From: a virus
DNA length: 64,000 nt
Reading direction: 5' to 3' (one strand)
IMG/VR virus record: IMGVR_UViG_3300005821_000002
Coordinates: 32,487 to 96,486 of that record
Shown here: piece by piece, positions 27,313-36,698 of the stretch
Layout of the letters: each line of letters starts with the position of its first letter
How positions within the stretch are numbered: position 1 is the first letter of the stretch
The notes under the pieces: generated by a model
Seen by the model: the letters and a program-made list of their open reading frames with translations, nothing else
Database searches by the model: none
Told to the model about the DNA's origin: nothing
Position numbers and translations under genes: made by a program

Positions 27313-29046
27313 ATGGCGGCTATAGACGTAAATGATTATACGATTGATTATATAAATAAAGTAATAAGATATGACGGTGTAGAGACTCCGCCACATCCGT
27401 TAGCAGATATGCTTTCGGTAAATGCTCTGTATTCTGAAGTAATGGATACATTTGATGAACTTGGTCAAATGGATGATACCATGCCTATGAGTGCTCAGAC
27501 TCCTACAGACTATTCTCTAATCAATGGTTGGTTCATTGATGAAATGACTATTCAAACTTTGAAGGGTGGAGCAATCACAACTATTGGTTGGACTAATATA
27601 ATTCAGATCATGGCTGTGGACGGTATTACTACTCAAGCAACTATGCCAACCGATGTTGGTAAAGTGGTTAATGATGACGCATCACCAACGGGCACACTGT
27701 TATATGCAGAAGAGATTGACGCTGATGAAGCCAAATGGTGGGTCAGAGGTACAACTCTTATTGGCGACGGGTCTACTATGACCGTTGACGGTAGCTCTGC
27801 TGATGGCGATGCTAATGGTGATTCAGAAACCGGTAATAACCTTTGGACTAACCTATATACTCTTGGTACCCTGTATGGTACACCAACTCTCTATGGTACT
27901 AGAGATGATACTAGATTATCACAGTCTGGAACTGGAACACCAGCATGGTGGGACACTGGACATATTGATATTCTAATTTTGATTAAAGAAGCTGGAGTAG
28001 AGCTTGGTGATGACCTAGAAGGTGTCCTTACCGGTTACGTACAAATCTTTGAACGTGACTGGACAGATGCTGATGGAACACTTTGGGACTGGTTCGAGGT
28101 TGACCTTGGACCTGGTGGACGACAGGCTGTGCCTTTGGCTACGTTCTCTGACTTGAACAACACTACTGCCGAAGCTACTGTAGCTACATGGACTGATGTT
28201 GTAGTTAGTGTTGCTGGACCTTATACCGAAGATATCGGTGATGGTGCTGGCGACCAGAACTATGACTACAGTATTAACTGTGGTGGTAGAGTTCTAAGCC
28301 AAGTATATGAAAGACTAAAGTATATTACTAGAGATGGTGAAACATCCCTAATTGATGCTGTTGAAGGTCAGCAATATACCGTTGTTGTGGGAGAAGAGGG
28401 AACATACGCCCCTGTAAAGTCGGCTCCGTTTGGAAGCTTTGCTGGTGGTAAACTCTTCGGTGCCCGTGGTATTTGGGTTTACAACATGGCCGGTGCTGAT
28501 GCTGAAAACTATCAGCTAATTGACAGTGCTGGTACAACTAGACAGCCACCAACACAGGCTCCTATTACAGTAGGGTCTGTTGTTGCTGGAGATAGAGTGC
28601 TTGTTGCTCTATCAATTGGCGCTGCATCAACTGTAATTGATAAGGAACAATATACTGTGTCAGGTACTATTTCAACTGGTGCAAATTACATTGATGTGAC
28701 CATTCCAATTCCAAATGACACGCCTTCATCTGGTTTCATTAGAGTTCTTGACACTGGAGTAAGTGAAGAAAGATACACATACTCTGGTTATGCAAACCAT
28801 ACTTTTGGTCTAAATACAGTTACATCGAAGGAATATGTTGGACCAACAGATACAGCTTATGTGCCCTATGTTGATAACGAAGCTATTTCAACATCAATTG
28901 TTCAATCACTGATTTATGTGGCAGATAAGAACTTGGTAGCAAGAGTAAGAAAATATGGTATTTTACCATTTGAAACTACAGCTACATTAGTAACAGGTGG
29001 GGTAACTATTACTGCTATTAGAACTGAAGATACAATTGTAACATAA
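27313..29046 (+). CDS. virion structural protein
   Basis: 577 residues, acidic and rich in Thr, Gly and Asp. No enzymatic motif. Contains TLYTLGTLYGTPTLYGTRDD, then a beta-rich body. GGAG lies before the ATG. Position between two beta-helix proteins suggests an appendage or tail component. Confidence 0.55.
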   Translation: MAAIDVNDYTIDYINKVIRYDGVETPPHPLADMLSVNALYSEVMDTFDELGQMDDTMPMSAQTPTDYSLINGWFIDEMTIQTLKGGAITTIGWTNIIQIMAVDGITTQATMPTDVGKVVNDDASPTGTLLYAEEIDADEAKWWVRGTTLIGDGSTMTVDGSSADGDANGDSETGNNLWTNLYTLGTLYGTPTLYGTRDDTRLSQSGTGTPAWWDTGHIDILILIKEAGVELGDDLEGVLTGYVQIFERDWTDADGTLWDWFEVDLGPGGRQAVPLATFSDLNNTTAEATVATWTDVVVSVAGPYTEDIGDGAGDQNYDYSINCGGRVLSQVYERLKYITRDGETSLIDAVEGQQYTVVVGEEGTYAPVKSAPFGSFAGGKLFGARGIWVYNMAGADAENYQLIDSAGTTRQPPTQAPITVGSVVAGDRVLVALSIGAASTVIDKEQYTVSGTISTGANYIDVTIPIPNDTPSSGFIRVLDTGVSEERYTYSGYANHTFGLNTVTSKEYVGPTDTAYVPYVDNEAISTSIVQSLIYVADKNLVARVRKYGILPFETTATLVTGGVTITAIRTEDTIVT

Positions 29047-29064
29047 TAATCTGAGGAGGTCGGA

Positions 29065-30408
29065 ATGGGTTTATTATTTGACGAAATCAATCAGATTATT
29101 ACAGTTGAGAGTCCTGATACAGAAATAACAATGCAGAATTTAATAAATGGTGTTCGTGATTACGAGGATAATGTTGAAGGTATGGACATCCCTAAAATTG
29201 CAAATGCGTCAGGTAAGGAAGCTTTAGGTGGTGGGACTCTTGTAGGAATAACAGTGACTTTGATTGACTGGAAACTGAAATTTGAAGATCGGGCTGGGCC
29301 CGATTATATTATCTGTAATGCTACCGGTGGAAACTTGGTAACATATGATACAGGTACGTCTTCATATATCAACCCAATCGAACCAGCCACTTACGTAACA
29401 GTGGTTATTACTGCGTCCTCATCTGCTACCTTGCAAGAGTTGAGTACGCTTCAGTATAGCTCATTTAGTGGTGGAGTTACTGTTGATGTTACCAGTATAT
29501 ATACTGGTACAGATTTTCCTGTTGGAACACCACAGGAACCGGTGAATAATTTAGCAGACGCTATGACTATCGCCACTGAAAGGGGTTTTACTCTTCTTTA
29601 CATCATTGGTGATATTACTGTTGATGCATCTGGTGATTATGAAAATATGGTGTTCATCGGAGAATCACAAACAAAGAGTGTTTTAACAATATCCGATGGA
29701 GCTAATGTAACTGGATGTGAATTTAAAGACGCAACTATACTAGGAGTGCTTGATGGAAACAGTTTAATTCAAAACTGTGTATTAAGTGACCTAGAGTATG
29801 TTTATGGGATAATAGTTGAATGTATATTAGAACCAGGCACTATAATACTAGGCGGAACAAACCCCGCTCATTTTCTGGACTGCTGGTGCGGAGACCCCGA
29901 CGACGCATGGCCAACTATAGATTGCGGTGGAAGCGGGCAGGCTTTGGCCCTTCAAAATTACAATGGAAGAATCAAGATAATCAACAAGACGGGAACCGAG
30001 CAAGTTCAGATAGCTCTGAATGCGGGCCACGTTTGGCTTGATTCAACAGTAACTAATGGAGATATTTATATTAAGGGTGTTGGAGAATTAACAGATGATA
30101 GCTCCGCTACTGTGGATGCCACCGCTCTAATATCAAATGAATCTGTAGCAAATGCAGTTTGGAATGAAGCATATGCAGATCACCAAGTAGCCGGAACCTT
30201 TGGTGCATTCTTATTGGCTACATTAGGTCTGTCTGGAGAGAATACCAAATGGTCAAGTTTGTCCCATGATGCTTACAACAACTTGACTGGTGCAACCATT
30301 ACTTCGTATACAGATGATACCTTGGTAACACCGATTAAATCATGGACGCTGACAGCTACTTACAATGATAACAGTGAGTTGACAGCATATCAAATGGTAG
30401 AAAACTAA
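29065..30408 (+). CDS. virion structural protein, beta-helix type
   Basis: 447 residues with GAGGAGG upstream. The centre (about 185-330) shows strand repeats (NMVFIGESQTKSVLTISDGA; TGCEFKDATILG; NCVLSDLEYVYG) of a right-handed beta-helix. Hydrophobic helix near residue 385. A receptor-contact or depolymerase-like role is possible, but no catalytic residues are evident. Confidence 0.6.
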   Translation: MGLLFDEINQIITVESPDTEITMQNLINGVRDYEDNVEGMDIPKIANASGKEALGGGTLVGITVTLIDWKLKFEDRAGPDYIICNATGGNLVTYDTGTSSYINPIEPATYVTVVITASSSATLQELSTLQYSSFSGGVTVDVTSIYTGTDFPVGTPQEPVNNLADAMTIATERGFTLLYIIGDITVDASGDYENMVFIGESQTKSVLTISDGANVTGCEFKDATILGVLDGNSLIQNCVLSDLEYVYGIIVECILEPGTIILGGTNPAHFLDCWCGDPDDAWPTIDCGGSGQALALQNYNGRIKIINKTGTEQVQIALNAGHVWLDSTVTNGDIYIKGVGELTDDSSATVDATALISNESVANAVWNEAYADHQVAGTFGAFLLATLGLSGENTKWSSLSHDAYNNLTGATITSYTDDTLVTPIKSWTLTATYNDNSELTAYQMVEN

Positions 30409-30602
30409 TGAGTGGAATGAGTATAGCTTCACACGGTAGAGCAGGTAAAGCATCTGGAATGTCTATAGGTTCTTTTGGTAGATTATATAGACGAATAGCC
30501 GGTGTAATACCTCCCATCGTTATAGAAGGCTTACGAGAAGTATGGAATCTTCTATCTAGAATTAATACAGTTGTTAATATTGAATCAAGGATTAACGAAT
30601 GA
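30408..30602 (+). CDS. small hypothetical protein with short internal repeat
   Basis: 64 residues. SGMSIASHGRAGKA is followed by SGMSIGSFGRLYRR, an internal repeat. ATG overlaps the previous stop. Possibly a small virion or chaperone peptide. Confidence 0.5.
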   Translation: MSGMSIASHGRAGKASGMSIGSFGRLYRRIAGVIPPIVIEGLREVWNLLSRINTVVNIESRINE

Positions 30603-30766
30603 ATCTTGATATCACATCACCTATAAATACACAGCTGGACCTTGAGTCAAAGCTTAATTTCGAATTATATCTGATGTCAACTATATATCAGAAGATACTC
30701 GATTTATTTAGCGATTTGACACTCACTTTGAATCTAACGTCTGAGTTAGAACTGGAAGAAGTATAA
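30599..30766 (+). CDS. 55-residue hypothetical protein
   Basis: Short gene starting MNLDITSPINTQLDLESKLN and ending LTSELELEEV. The start overlaps the previous stop (ATGA) and its stop overlaps the next start (TAATG), which strongly supports a real gene. Alternating polar/hydrophobic pattern. Function unknown. Confidence 0.6.
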   Translation: MNLDITSPINTQLDLESKLNFELYLMSTIYQKILDLFSDLTLTLNLTSELELEEV

Positions 30767-31080
30767 TGAGCGTGATAGAATATAAAGTTTATATAGGAGA
30801 TACCCCACTCATACGAGTAGATTGTGTGACAGATATCACAACAATTTCGGGTGCTCAAATAAATTATAGAAAACCAACAAGTGAAGATACAGGGGATTGG
30901 ACAGCTACAGTTGCCAGTGATCCTAACACCAACTTGGGTAGATATCTAGAATATCAAGCACAGATAACTGATCTTGATGAATCTGGAGACTGGAAGTTTC
31001 AAGCGTACGTCGTTTTTAATGACGGCACACGCTTCTTTGGAGAAACAGCAACACAAAGAGTTCATGCCCTGTTTGAATAA
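30766..31080 (+). CDS. beta-sandwich structural protein
   Basis: 104 residues: YKVYIGDTPLIRVDC, then NYRKPTSEDTGDW, then WKFQAYVVFNDGTRFFGE. Resembles the small beta domains of baseplate-upper or fibre-attachment proteins. Last of the appendage genes before the sugar module. Confidence 0.55.
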   Translation: MSVIEYKVYIGDTPLIRVDCVTDITTISGAQINYRKPTSEDTGDWTATVASDPNTNLGRYLEYQAQITDLDESGDWKFQAYVVFNDGTRFFGETATQRVHALFE

Positions 31081-31086
31081 GGAGTA

Positions 31087-31938
31087 ATGATGAAAAGGAT
31101 TTTAGTATTAGGTTCGAGAGGATATCTGGGAAGACATTTAGTTGAGTACTTATGGAAAAACCCAGATAACAAAGTGTATGGTATAGACAAAAATCTAGTA
31201 GACTTGAGAGATTTAGACCATTGTTTACGTCTCTTCAGACATTTAGAATGTGATGAAATCTATCAGATGGCTGCCGATTCTGGAAATATGAAATATTTAT
31301 TATCAAAAGATTATTCGTATGGAGATTCAACAGTAATAAATTTAACCATTATAAAAGCACTTAGGACACTAAATTATAAAGGAAGGCTTTTATTTCCAAG
31401 TTCATTGTATGTATATGACAGGAAAAGCAGGTACGGTATAGAGAAATTATATAACGAACAATTATATTCTGCTTCAGGATTAGATGTTAGCATAGCTAGA
31501 CTATTCAGTGTGTATGGACCAGGAGAGAAACTAAATTCTCCAGGAGAGAAAGTTACTACTGCCTTTTGTAGAAAATTTATAGAGTCAAATGGAGCTATTA
31601 CTGTAGAAGGAAATCCATCACAAGTTAGATATTTTCTTTACGTAACAGATGCTATAGAGGGATTGATTTCTCAAATGGAATTTAATATACCAGCAACACT
31701 TGACTTTGCTGGTGATGAAGAGATAACTTTTGGAAGAATGTTACGTACCCTTGGAAAGATACATGGTAAAGGACATAAGGTTAGATACACATTAGAAAAT
31801 AAAGATGAAGGTGTTATAATTCCATCAACAAAAGCTACGAAAGCAATTTTGAGTTGGCAACCTAAAGTTACTTTTGAAGACGGAATGGAAAAACTTTATA
31901 ATTGGACAGAGAAGGAGTTGTATAGTGAACTACATTGA
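31087..31938 (+). CDS. NAD-dependent epimerase/dehydratase
   Basis: 283 residues. Rossmann motif GSRGYLG (8-14), Ser/Tyr/Lys triad with SRYGIEK as the YxxxK, and RLFSVYGPGE. Extended short-chain dehydrogenase that modifies NDP-sugars (epimerisation or dehydration). ATGATG start; AAGGAG favours the second ATG. Begins a carbohydrate module of six or seven coupled genes. Confidence 0.85.
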   Translation: MMKRILVLGSRGYLGRHLVEYLWKNPDNKVYGIDKNLVDLRDLDHCLRLFRHLECDEIYQMAADSGNMKYLLSKDYSYGDSTVINLTIIKALRTLNYKGRLLFPSSLYVYDRKSRYGIEKLYNEQLYSASGLDVSIARLFSVYGPGEKLNSPGEKVTTAFCRKFIESNGAITVEGNPSQVRYFLYVTDAIEGLISQMEFNIPATLDFAGDEEITFGRMLRTLGKIHGKGHKVRYTLENKDEGVIIPSTKATKAILSWQPKVTFEDGMEKLYNWTEKELYSELH

Positions 31939-33154
31939 AAGGGATGGTTGCAGGATAGATGGGAGTAAGTTAGAAACAGTTCTGGATTTTGGTAGTCTTT
32001 ATCCATCAAATTTTGTGGATGAAAATAATTCCAGAGTGACAGTACCACTTGTGCTTTGTAAAGGGTCTGTATCAAACTTGGTACAACTAAAACATACTAT
32101 GGATAGAGATATACTTTATAGAAACTACTGGTATAGATCAGAACTTAACCCAGCTATGGTGAAATCGTTGAAAGATGTTGTTACACAAGTACAATATAAG
32201 ACGAAACTATTCGCAGGTGATATAGTTGTGGACATCGGAGCTAATGACGGAACCATGTTAGCCATGTTTCCAAAGTATGCAGTAACAGTTGGTTTTGATC
32301 CTGCAAATAATCTAAAAGGTATAGCGAGCACTCGTTGTACACATTTTATCAATGATTATTTCACAGCAGATAACTACCCACTGAAAGAGAAGGCAAAGAT
32401 AGTAACAAGTATAGCAATGTTCTATGATTTGGAAGACCCTAATACATTTGTAAAAGATGTCAAAAAGATTTTAGCTAAGAATGGAATTTGGGTAATACAG
32501 TTAACTGATCTATTGTCTATGATGAAAATAAATGCCTTCGATAATATTGTACATGAACATTTAGAATACTACTCCCTTGAAGTTCTCGGTGAGTTGATGA
32601 AGATGCATGATTTACATATCTTCGATGTGACATATAACAGTGTTAACGGTAGAAGTATAAGAGTGTACGTAGGACATGCCGGAGTTAGACTGACATCAAA
32701 TAGAGTTCTTGATGCATTTAGACGAGAGCGTGAGTACATGTCATCATTCGATAATCCGTGGATAGCCTTTACTGAGCGGGTAGAGAAGATAAAAGAGTCC
32801 GTGATGAACTTTATCCATGATGAAGTTGATAATGGAAAAATTATATATGGTATGGGAGCATCAACAAAGGGTAACACATTACTACAATACTTTGGTCTGA
32901 CGGCTAATGAAATTATTGCGATTGCAGAGGTAAACAAGGACAAATATGGATTGAAGACAGTTGGTACAGGTATACCAATTATTCCTGAAACTGAGGCTTT
33001 AGTAGTACGTCCAGATTATTTTCTAGTTTTACCGTGGCACTTCATTAATGATTTTGTGGAAAGGAATCAAGATTACTTAGATGCTGGTGGAGGTTTCATA
33101 GTTCCATGTCCAGAACCAGCGGTTATAACAAAGGATGGAAAGAAATTACTATGA
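31925..33154 (+). CDS. sugar C-methyltransferase-like SAM enzyme
   Basis: 409 residues from GTG at 31925, preceded by AAGGAG; the frame opens at 31874 inside the epimerase. SAM motif VVDIGANDGTML near residue 100, then HEHLEYYSLEVL and a C-terminal GMGASTKGNTLLQYFGL domain. This arrangement matches NDP-hexose C-methyltransferases (NovU/TylC3 type), though the N-terminal zinc cysteines are few. It would make a branched-chain sugar or a related modification. Confidence 0.75.
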   Translation: MNYIERDGCRIDGSKLETVLDFGSLYPSNFVDENNSRVTVPLVLCKGSVSNLVQLKHTMDRDILYRNYWYRSELNPAMVKSLKDVVTQVQYKTKLFAGDIVVDIGANDGTMLAMFPKYAVTVGFDPANNLKGIASTRCTHFINDYFTADNYPLKEKAKIVTSIAMFYDLEDPNTFVKDVKKILAKNGIWVIQLTDLLSMMKINAFDNIVHEHLEYYSLEVLGELMKMHDLHIFDVTYNSVNGRSIRVYVGHAGVRLTSNRVLDAFRREREYMSSFDNPWIAFTERVEKIKESVMNFIHDEVDNGKIIYGMGASTKGNTLLQYFGLTANEIIAIAEVNKDKYGLKTVGTGIPIIPETEALVVRPDYFLVLPWHFINDFVERNQDYLDAGGGFIVPCPEPAVITKDGKKLL

Positions 33155-34083
33155 GGGTTTTAGTAGTAAATCATTCAGAACAGTCTTGTGGCGTTTGGCA
33201 ATTTGGTAAGCGTTTCCATACTCTAGCAGAAAGATCAAAAAAGTTTGAGTATATTTACAGGGAAATAGATTCCTTACAACAGCTTAAAGCTACTATAGAT
33301 GAATTGAAGCCAAAGTTAATTATCTATAACTGGTATCCTGTAACAATGACATGGTTATCAGAAGAATGGGTAGCTAAGCAGATCGAATTCAAGCAGTTTT
33401 TTATCTTTCATGATGGTTTTGTAAGGAAGCATTATGATGGCTATCTATTCACAGGAGCGGGGGAGAAAGACCCAGAGGCTAGGCGGATTTATTTGGAGAA
33501 GTCATTTGTATTACCACGTCCTCTGTTTGAATATGAAAATACCTATGAAAAGAATGAAATACCACACATAGGAAGTTTTGGACTTGGTGGTTGGCATAAA
33601 GGTTTTCCGGACTTGGTTACTATGGTAACTAATACTTTTGACAAGGCTGTACTGAATATTCATATGCCAACGGCTACGTTTGGAGATGCACAAGGTATGG
33701 AGGCGAGAAAGATTGCTAACATGTGTAGGGAACTCAATACCGATCCAGATATACAACTAAATTTGACACATGATCTCCTATCAAATGAAGGTGTTCTAGA
33801 TTTCTTAGCTAAAAATGATTTGAATGCTTTTCTTTATTCTGCATCAAATGAGGGTCTCTCAAGCGTTATAGACTATGCTCTATCTGTACAAAGACCAATA
33901 GCTATTACGAATGATATGATGTTCAGACATTTTGCAAATGATGAGATCATAATTAGTGAAAATAATTCGTTGATTGATATTTTGAATAGAGGTACTAAAC
34001 CTTTAGAAAAATTTTACGAGATGTGGAACGTGGGTAGGTTTGTAGAGGAGTTGGATAATGTCATTGAATCGAATATTAACTGA
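33151..34083 (+). CDS. glycosyltransferase-like protein
   Basis: 310 residues from the ATG at 33151, overlapping the previous stop by 4 bases. MRVLVVNHSEQSCGVWQFGKRF, then IIYNWYPVTM, and the C-terminal NAFLYSASNEGLSSVIDYAL resemble a two-domain GT-B enzyme with an acidic nucleotide-sugar site (NEGLSS). Probably transfers a sugar to phage or host glycan. Confidence 0.65.
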   Translation: MRVLVVNHSEQSCGVWQFGKRFHTLAERSKKFEYIYREIDSLQQLKATIDELKPKLIIYNWYPVTMTWLSEEWVAKQIEFKQFFIFHDGFVRKHYDGYLFTGAGEKDPEARRIYLEKSFVLPRPLFEYENTYEKNEIPHIGSFGLGGWHKGFPDLVTMVTNTFDKAVLNIHMPTATFGDAQGMEARKIANMCRELNTDPDIQLNLTHDLLSNEGVLDFLAKNDLNAFLYSASNEGLSSVIDYALSVQRPIAITNDMMFRHFANDEIIISENNSLIDILNRGTKPLEKFYEMWNVGRFVEELDNVIESNIN

Positions 34084-34717
34084 TGTAGATAGGAAGAATC
34101 TTGAACCACTCATAGAGAAAATGTTTGAGCTATGTCCTGAAACCATGAGCAGAAAAATTCCACAGGCTAATGTTCAACAAGCTTTTGCATTAGATTATAT
34201 AATAAAATTACTGGCTTTTTTTGATGGTCTGAGTATGTTATGTGTAGGGTCTTTCGAGGATACTGTATCAGAATCTTTGGAACAAACGGGTTACGACGTA
34301 GTAAATATAGACCCCGCCATAAATATGGATTTGACAACATTTCGTAAGTCAACAGATCAGAAGTTCGATGTTATCTTTTCAGTTTCTGTGATAGAACATG
34401 TTAAAGACGACGAAGAATTTATAGATGATATATGCAATCTTTTGGAGGATGGAGGAATCGCTATACTAACTTGTGATTTCAAAGATGATTACAAAACTGG
34501 CGACCCCCTACCTGCCACAGATGTACGATTTTATACTAAGAAGGATTTGACAGAGCGATTACCAAAGATATTAGAAAAAAATGATTGTTCTTTATTTGAT
34601 GAACCTCACTTAGAAGAACCACCAAATTTTCTGTATCAAGGACATACATACAGCTTTGCAACATTTGTTTTTATGAAGCATTTTGTAAAGGAAAAGGATA
34701 GCAAAGATGGAAATTGA
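34058..34717 (+). CDS. SAM-dependent methyltransferase
   Basis: 219 residues. SMLCVGSFEDT as motif I, VVNIDPA as motif II, FDVIFSVSVIEHVKDDEEF as motif IV, then GGIAILTCDF. Class I fold of the small-molecule or sugar type, not of the DNA type (no NPPY). GGAG precedes the start within the previous gene. Confidence 0.75.
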   Translation: MSLNRILTDVDRKNLEPLIEKMFELCPETMSRKIPQANVQQAFALDYIIKLLAFFDGLSMLCVGSFEDTVSESLEQTGYDVVNIDPAINMDLTTFRKSTDQKFDVIFSVSVIEHVKDDEEFIDDICNLLEDGGIAILTCDFKDDYKTGDPLPATDVRFYTKKDLTERLPKILEKNDCSLFDEPHLEEPPNFLYQGHTYSFATFVFMKHFVKEKDSKDGN

Positions 34718-34937
34718 CAAAAAAAGTATAGGAGTTCTCGTTGATGAGTTGATTACTACAAGTCTGAAATGTTGGTTTGCACAAGAAGTAGTAATGAGTT
34801 CAGAAGATGAGAAAGAGTTGGCTAAAGCAGCAAAGCAAGCACAACTCATGAATGCAAGAAGAAACTCTTTAATCAGAGCTATAGATACAAGATTGGGAGA
34901 GGAAAATATTTCTCCGACAGGTAAGACGTATGGATAA
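34707..34937 (+). CDS. small helical protein of sugar module
   Basis: 76 residues. SIGVLVDELITTSLKCWFAQE recalls the start of DUF4254-type proteins found in nucleotide-sugar clusters, then a helical charged region. Overlaps both neighbours. Assignment is weak. Confidence 0.5.
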   Translation: MEIDKKSIGVLVDELITTSLKCWFAQEVVMSSEDEKELAKAAKQAQLMNARRNSLIRAIDTRLGEENISPTGKTYG

Positions 34938-35796
34938 AAAGGTTATATTTTACAATCACTTTGGGAATGGAGATATCTTTGAATCCAGAGAATTCGTGAA
35001 AGAATACATGGAGAAGATACCGGCAGATAATTATTACTATGCACATGGGAAGGACCCAAAGATTCTTGCTGACATGACAGAACTCCAGTTTATGGATGTT
35101 ACTGACACTATGAATGCAATGAAGGCAGTCCTAGTAACAGATAATGAAATCTATATCAACACTTGGATAGGAAGAGACGGAAGATATGTACTTCCAGGAA
35201 TAGGATGTGTAGTTGAAAGTCTATATTACATGCACAATGAGATACTTAGTATTTTAGGTCTTGAACCATTAAAGAAAGAAATGATAGAGTATGTCCCTAG
35301 TATAGATTATTCTTATTATGAAATAGATAAAATAGATGAATTTTTGAACAAGAACACTAATAGAAAAGTTCTTATTTCAAATGGTCCAGTACAGTCGTGT
35401 CAGGCAGAGAATTTTGATTTCACTGAACCAATAAGAATGGTAGCAGAAACATTTCTAGATATTACATTTTTGGTAACAAGCCCCGCTTATATAAAAATGG
35501 ACAATGTAGTCTATACAAGTGATCTGATACAGGCTGGGTTTGATCTGAATGAAATTTCTTATTTGAGTTTGTTCTGTGATACACACATAGGAAGAAATTC
35601 TGGACCACACGTGTTTGCACAAGTAAGAGAGAATTGGGATGATAATAATAAAATTACACTATCATTTACATATAAAAAGATAGCATCACATTTTATATAT
35701 AAACTACCAACTAATATGAGAAAGCGGTGGTCAGGAGCAACGGATGAAATTGAGGTATATAATGCTATGGCTCAAGCTATAAGGAGAGGACAATGA
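34930..35796 (+). CDS. glycosyltransferase-like protein (heptosyltransferase style)
   Basis: 288 residues. VIFYNHFGNGDIFESREFVKEY at the N-terminus and FCDTHIGRNSGPHVFAQV near residue 215 fit the GT-9-like pattern (GDxxxSR; GRNSG-P phosphate loop). Likely transfers a sugar in the same pathway as its neighbours. Confidence 0.6.
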   Translation: MDKKVIFYNHFGNGDIFESREFVKEYMEKIPADNYYYAHGKDPKILADMTELQFMDVTDTMNAMKAVLVTDNEIYINTWIGRDGRYVLPGIGCVVESLYYMHNEILSILGLEPLKKEMIEYVPSIDYSYYEIDKIDEFLNKNTNRKVLISNGPVQSCQAENFDFTEPIRMVAETFLDITFLVTSPAYIKMDNVVYTSDLIQAGFDLNEISYLSLFCDTHIGRNSGPHVFAQVRENWDDNNKITLSFTYKKIASHFIYKLPTNMRKRWSGATDEIEVYNAMAQAIRRGQ

Positions 35797-36698
35797 GTAC
35801 ACTAATAGGAATAGTTACATTTGGTAATTTCGAATTTACCAAATTAACGGTAAGGGGTATAAGAGAAACCACAAAAAATTCTTATGATTTATTTGCTGTA
35901 GTAGGTAAACCAGAAGATATAGAAACAAAAGAGTGGTTAGAAGAGGAAGGGATACCACATGTGGTACATGATTATAATTATGGATTTCCATACTCTGTAA
36001 ATGATATGTATGACTATGCGTGGAAAGAAAATGATTATGATAACTTGATAATAATTGGAAATGATGTTATACCATATCCATACGCCATAGATTCTTTAAT
36101 CGAGGTAGCTGAGACTACGGATTACGATTGGATTTGTGCTAGACAACTAGATGTTAAGACTTTAGTAAAGGTATGGCCTGAGACACAACAGTATTTTGAA
36201 GGGGGAAATTTTAAATTTGAAAGATTTGATACACGTCCTTGGGAAGTTGAGTCTGGTTACAAAAAGGAGATTGAAATTAATGGTACTCCGATGAGTGATG
36301 TCCATAATTTAGCATTATTCAAAAGAAGTGTGTTTGACAAAATAGGGTATATTGATGTGAACTTTTATCCTGCATACTATGAAGATAATGACTATGTTAG
36401 ACGTGGACTTCTCTCTGATGTGAAATCTTGTACTGTCAATAATGCAATATACTTTCACTTCTGGAGTAGAACTATTCATCAAGGTTCAGGTGGTTCGAAC
36501 CACATGTTCTTTAATCTGAATAGAAACTTCTATATAAACAAGTGGGGCGGGGATTTTTCACATGAGATATATGAAATACCATTCGACGGTAAGGAATATA
36601 CCCTAGCACCGGAACTTGTTTTACAACCTGTATTATTTCTAAAAGACAGGTCACAAGAACAAGACATAGCTAGATTTTGGAAAAGAAAAGGTAGTTAA
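35793..36698 (+). CDS. family 2-like glycosyltransferase
   Basis: 301 residues. TLIGIVTFGNFEFTKLTVRG, NLIIIGNDVIPYPYAIDSL (DxD-like region), then FYPAYYEDNDYVRRG, all characteristic of GT-A/GT-2 enzymes. Overlaps the previous gene by 4 bases and shares TAATG with the terminase. Confidence 0.8.
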   Translation: MSTLIGIVTFGNFEFTKLTVRGIRETTKNSYDLFAVVGKPEDIETKEWLEEEGIPHVVHDYNYGFPYSVNDMYDYAWKENDYDNLIIIGNDVIPYPYAIDSLIEVAETTDYDWICARQLDVKTLVKVWPETQQYFEGGNFKFERFDTRPWEVESGYKKEIEINGTPMSDVHNLALFKRSVFDKIGYIDVNFYPAYYEDNDYVRRGLLSDVKSCTVNNAIYFHFWSRTIHQGSGGSNHMFFNLNRNFYINKWGGDFSHEIYEIPFDGKEYTLAPELVLQPVLFLKDRSQEQDIARFWKRKGS

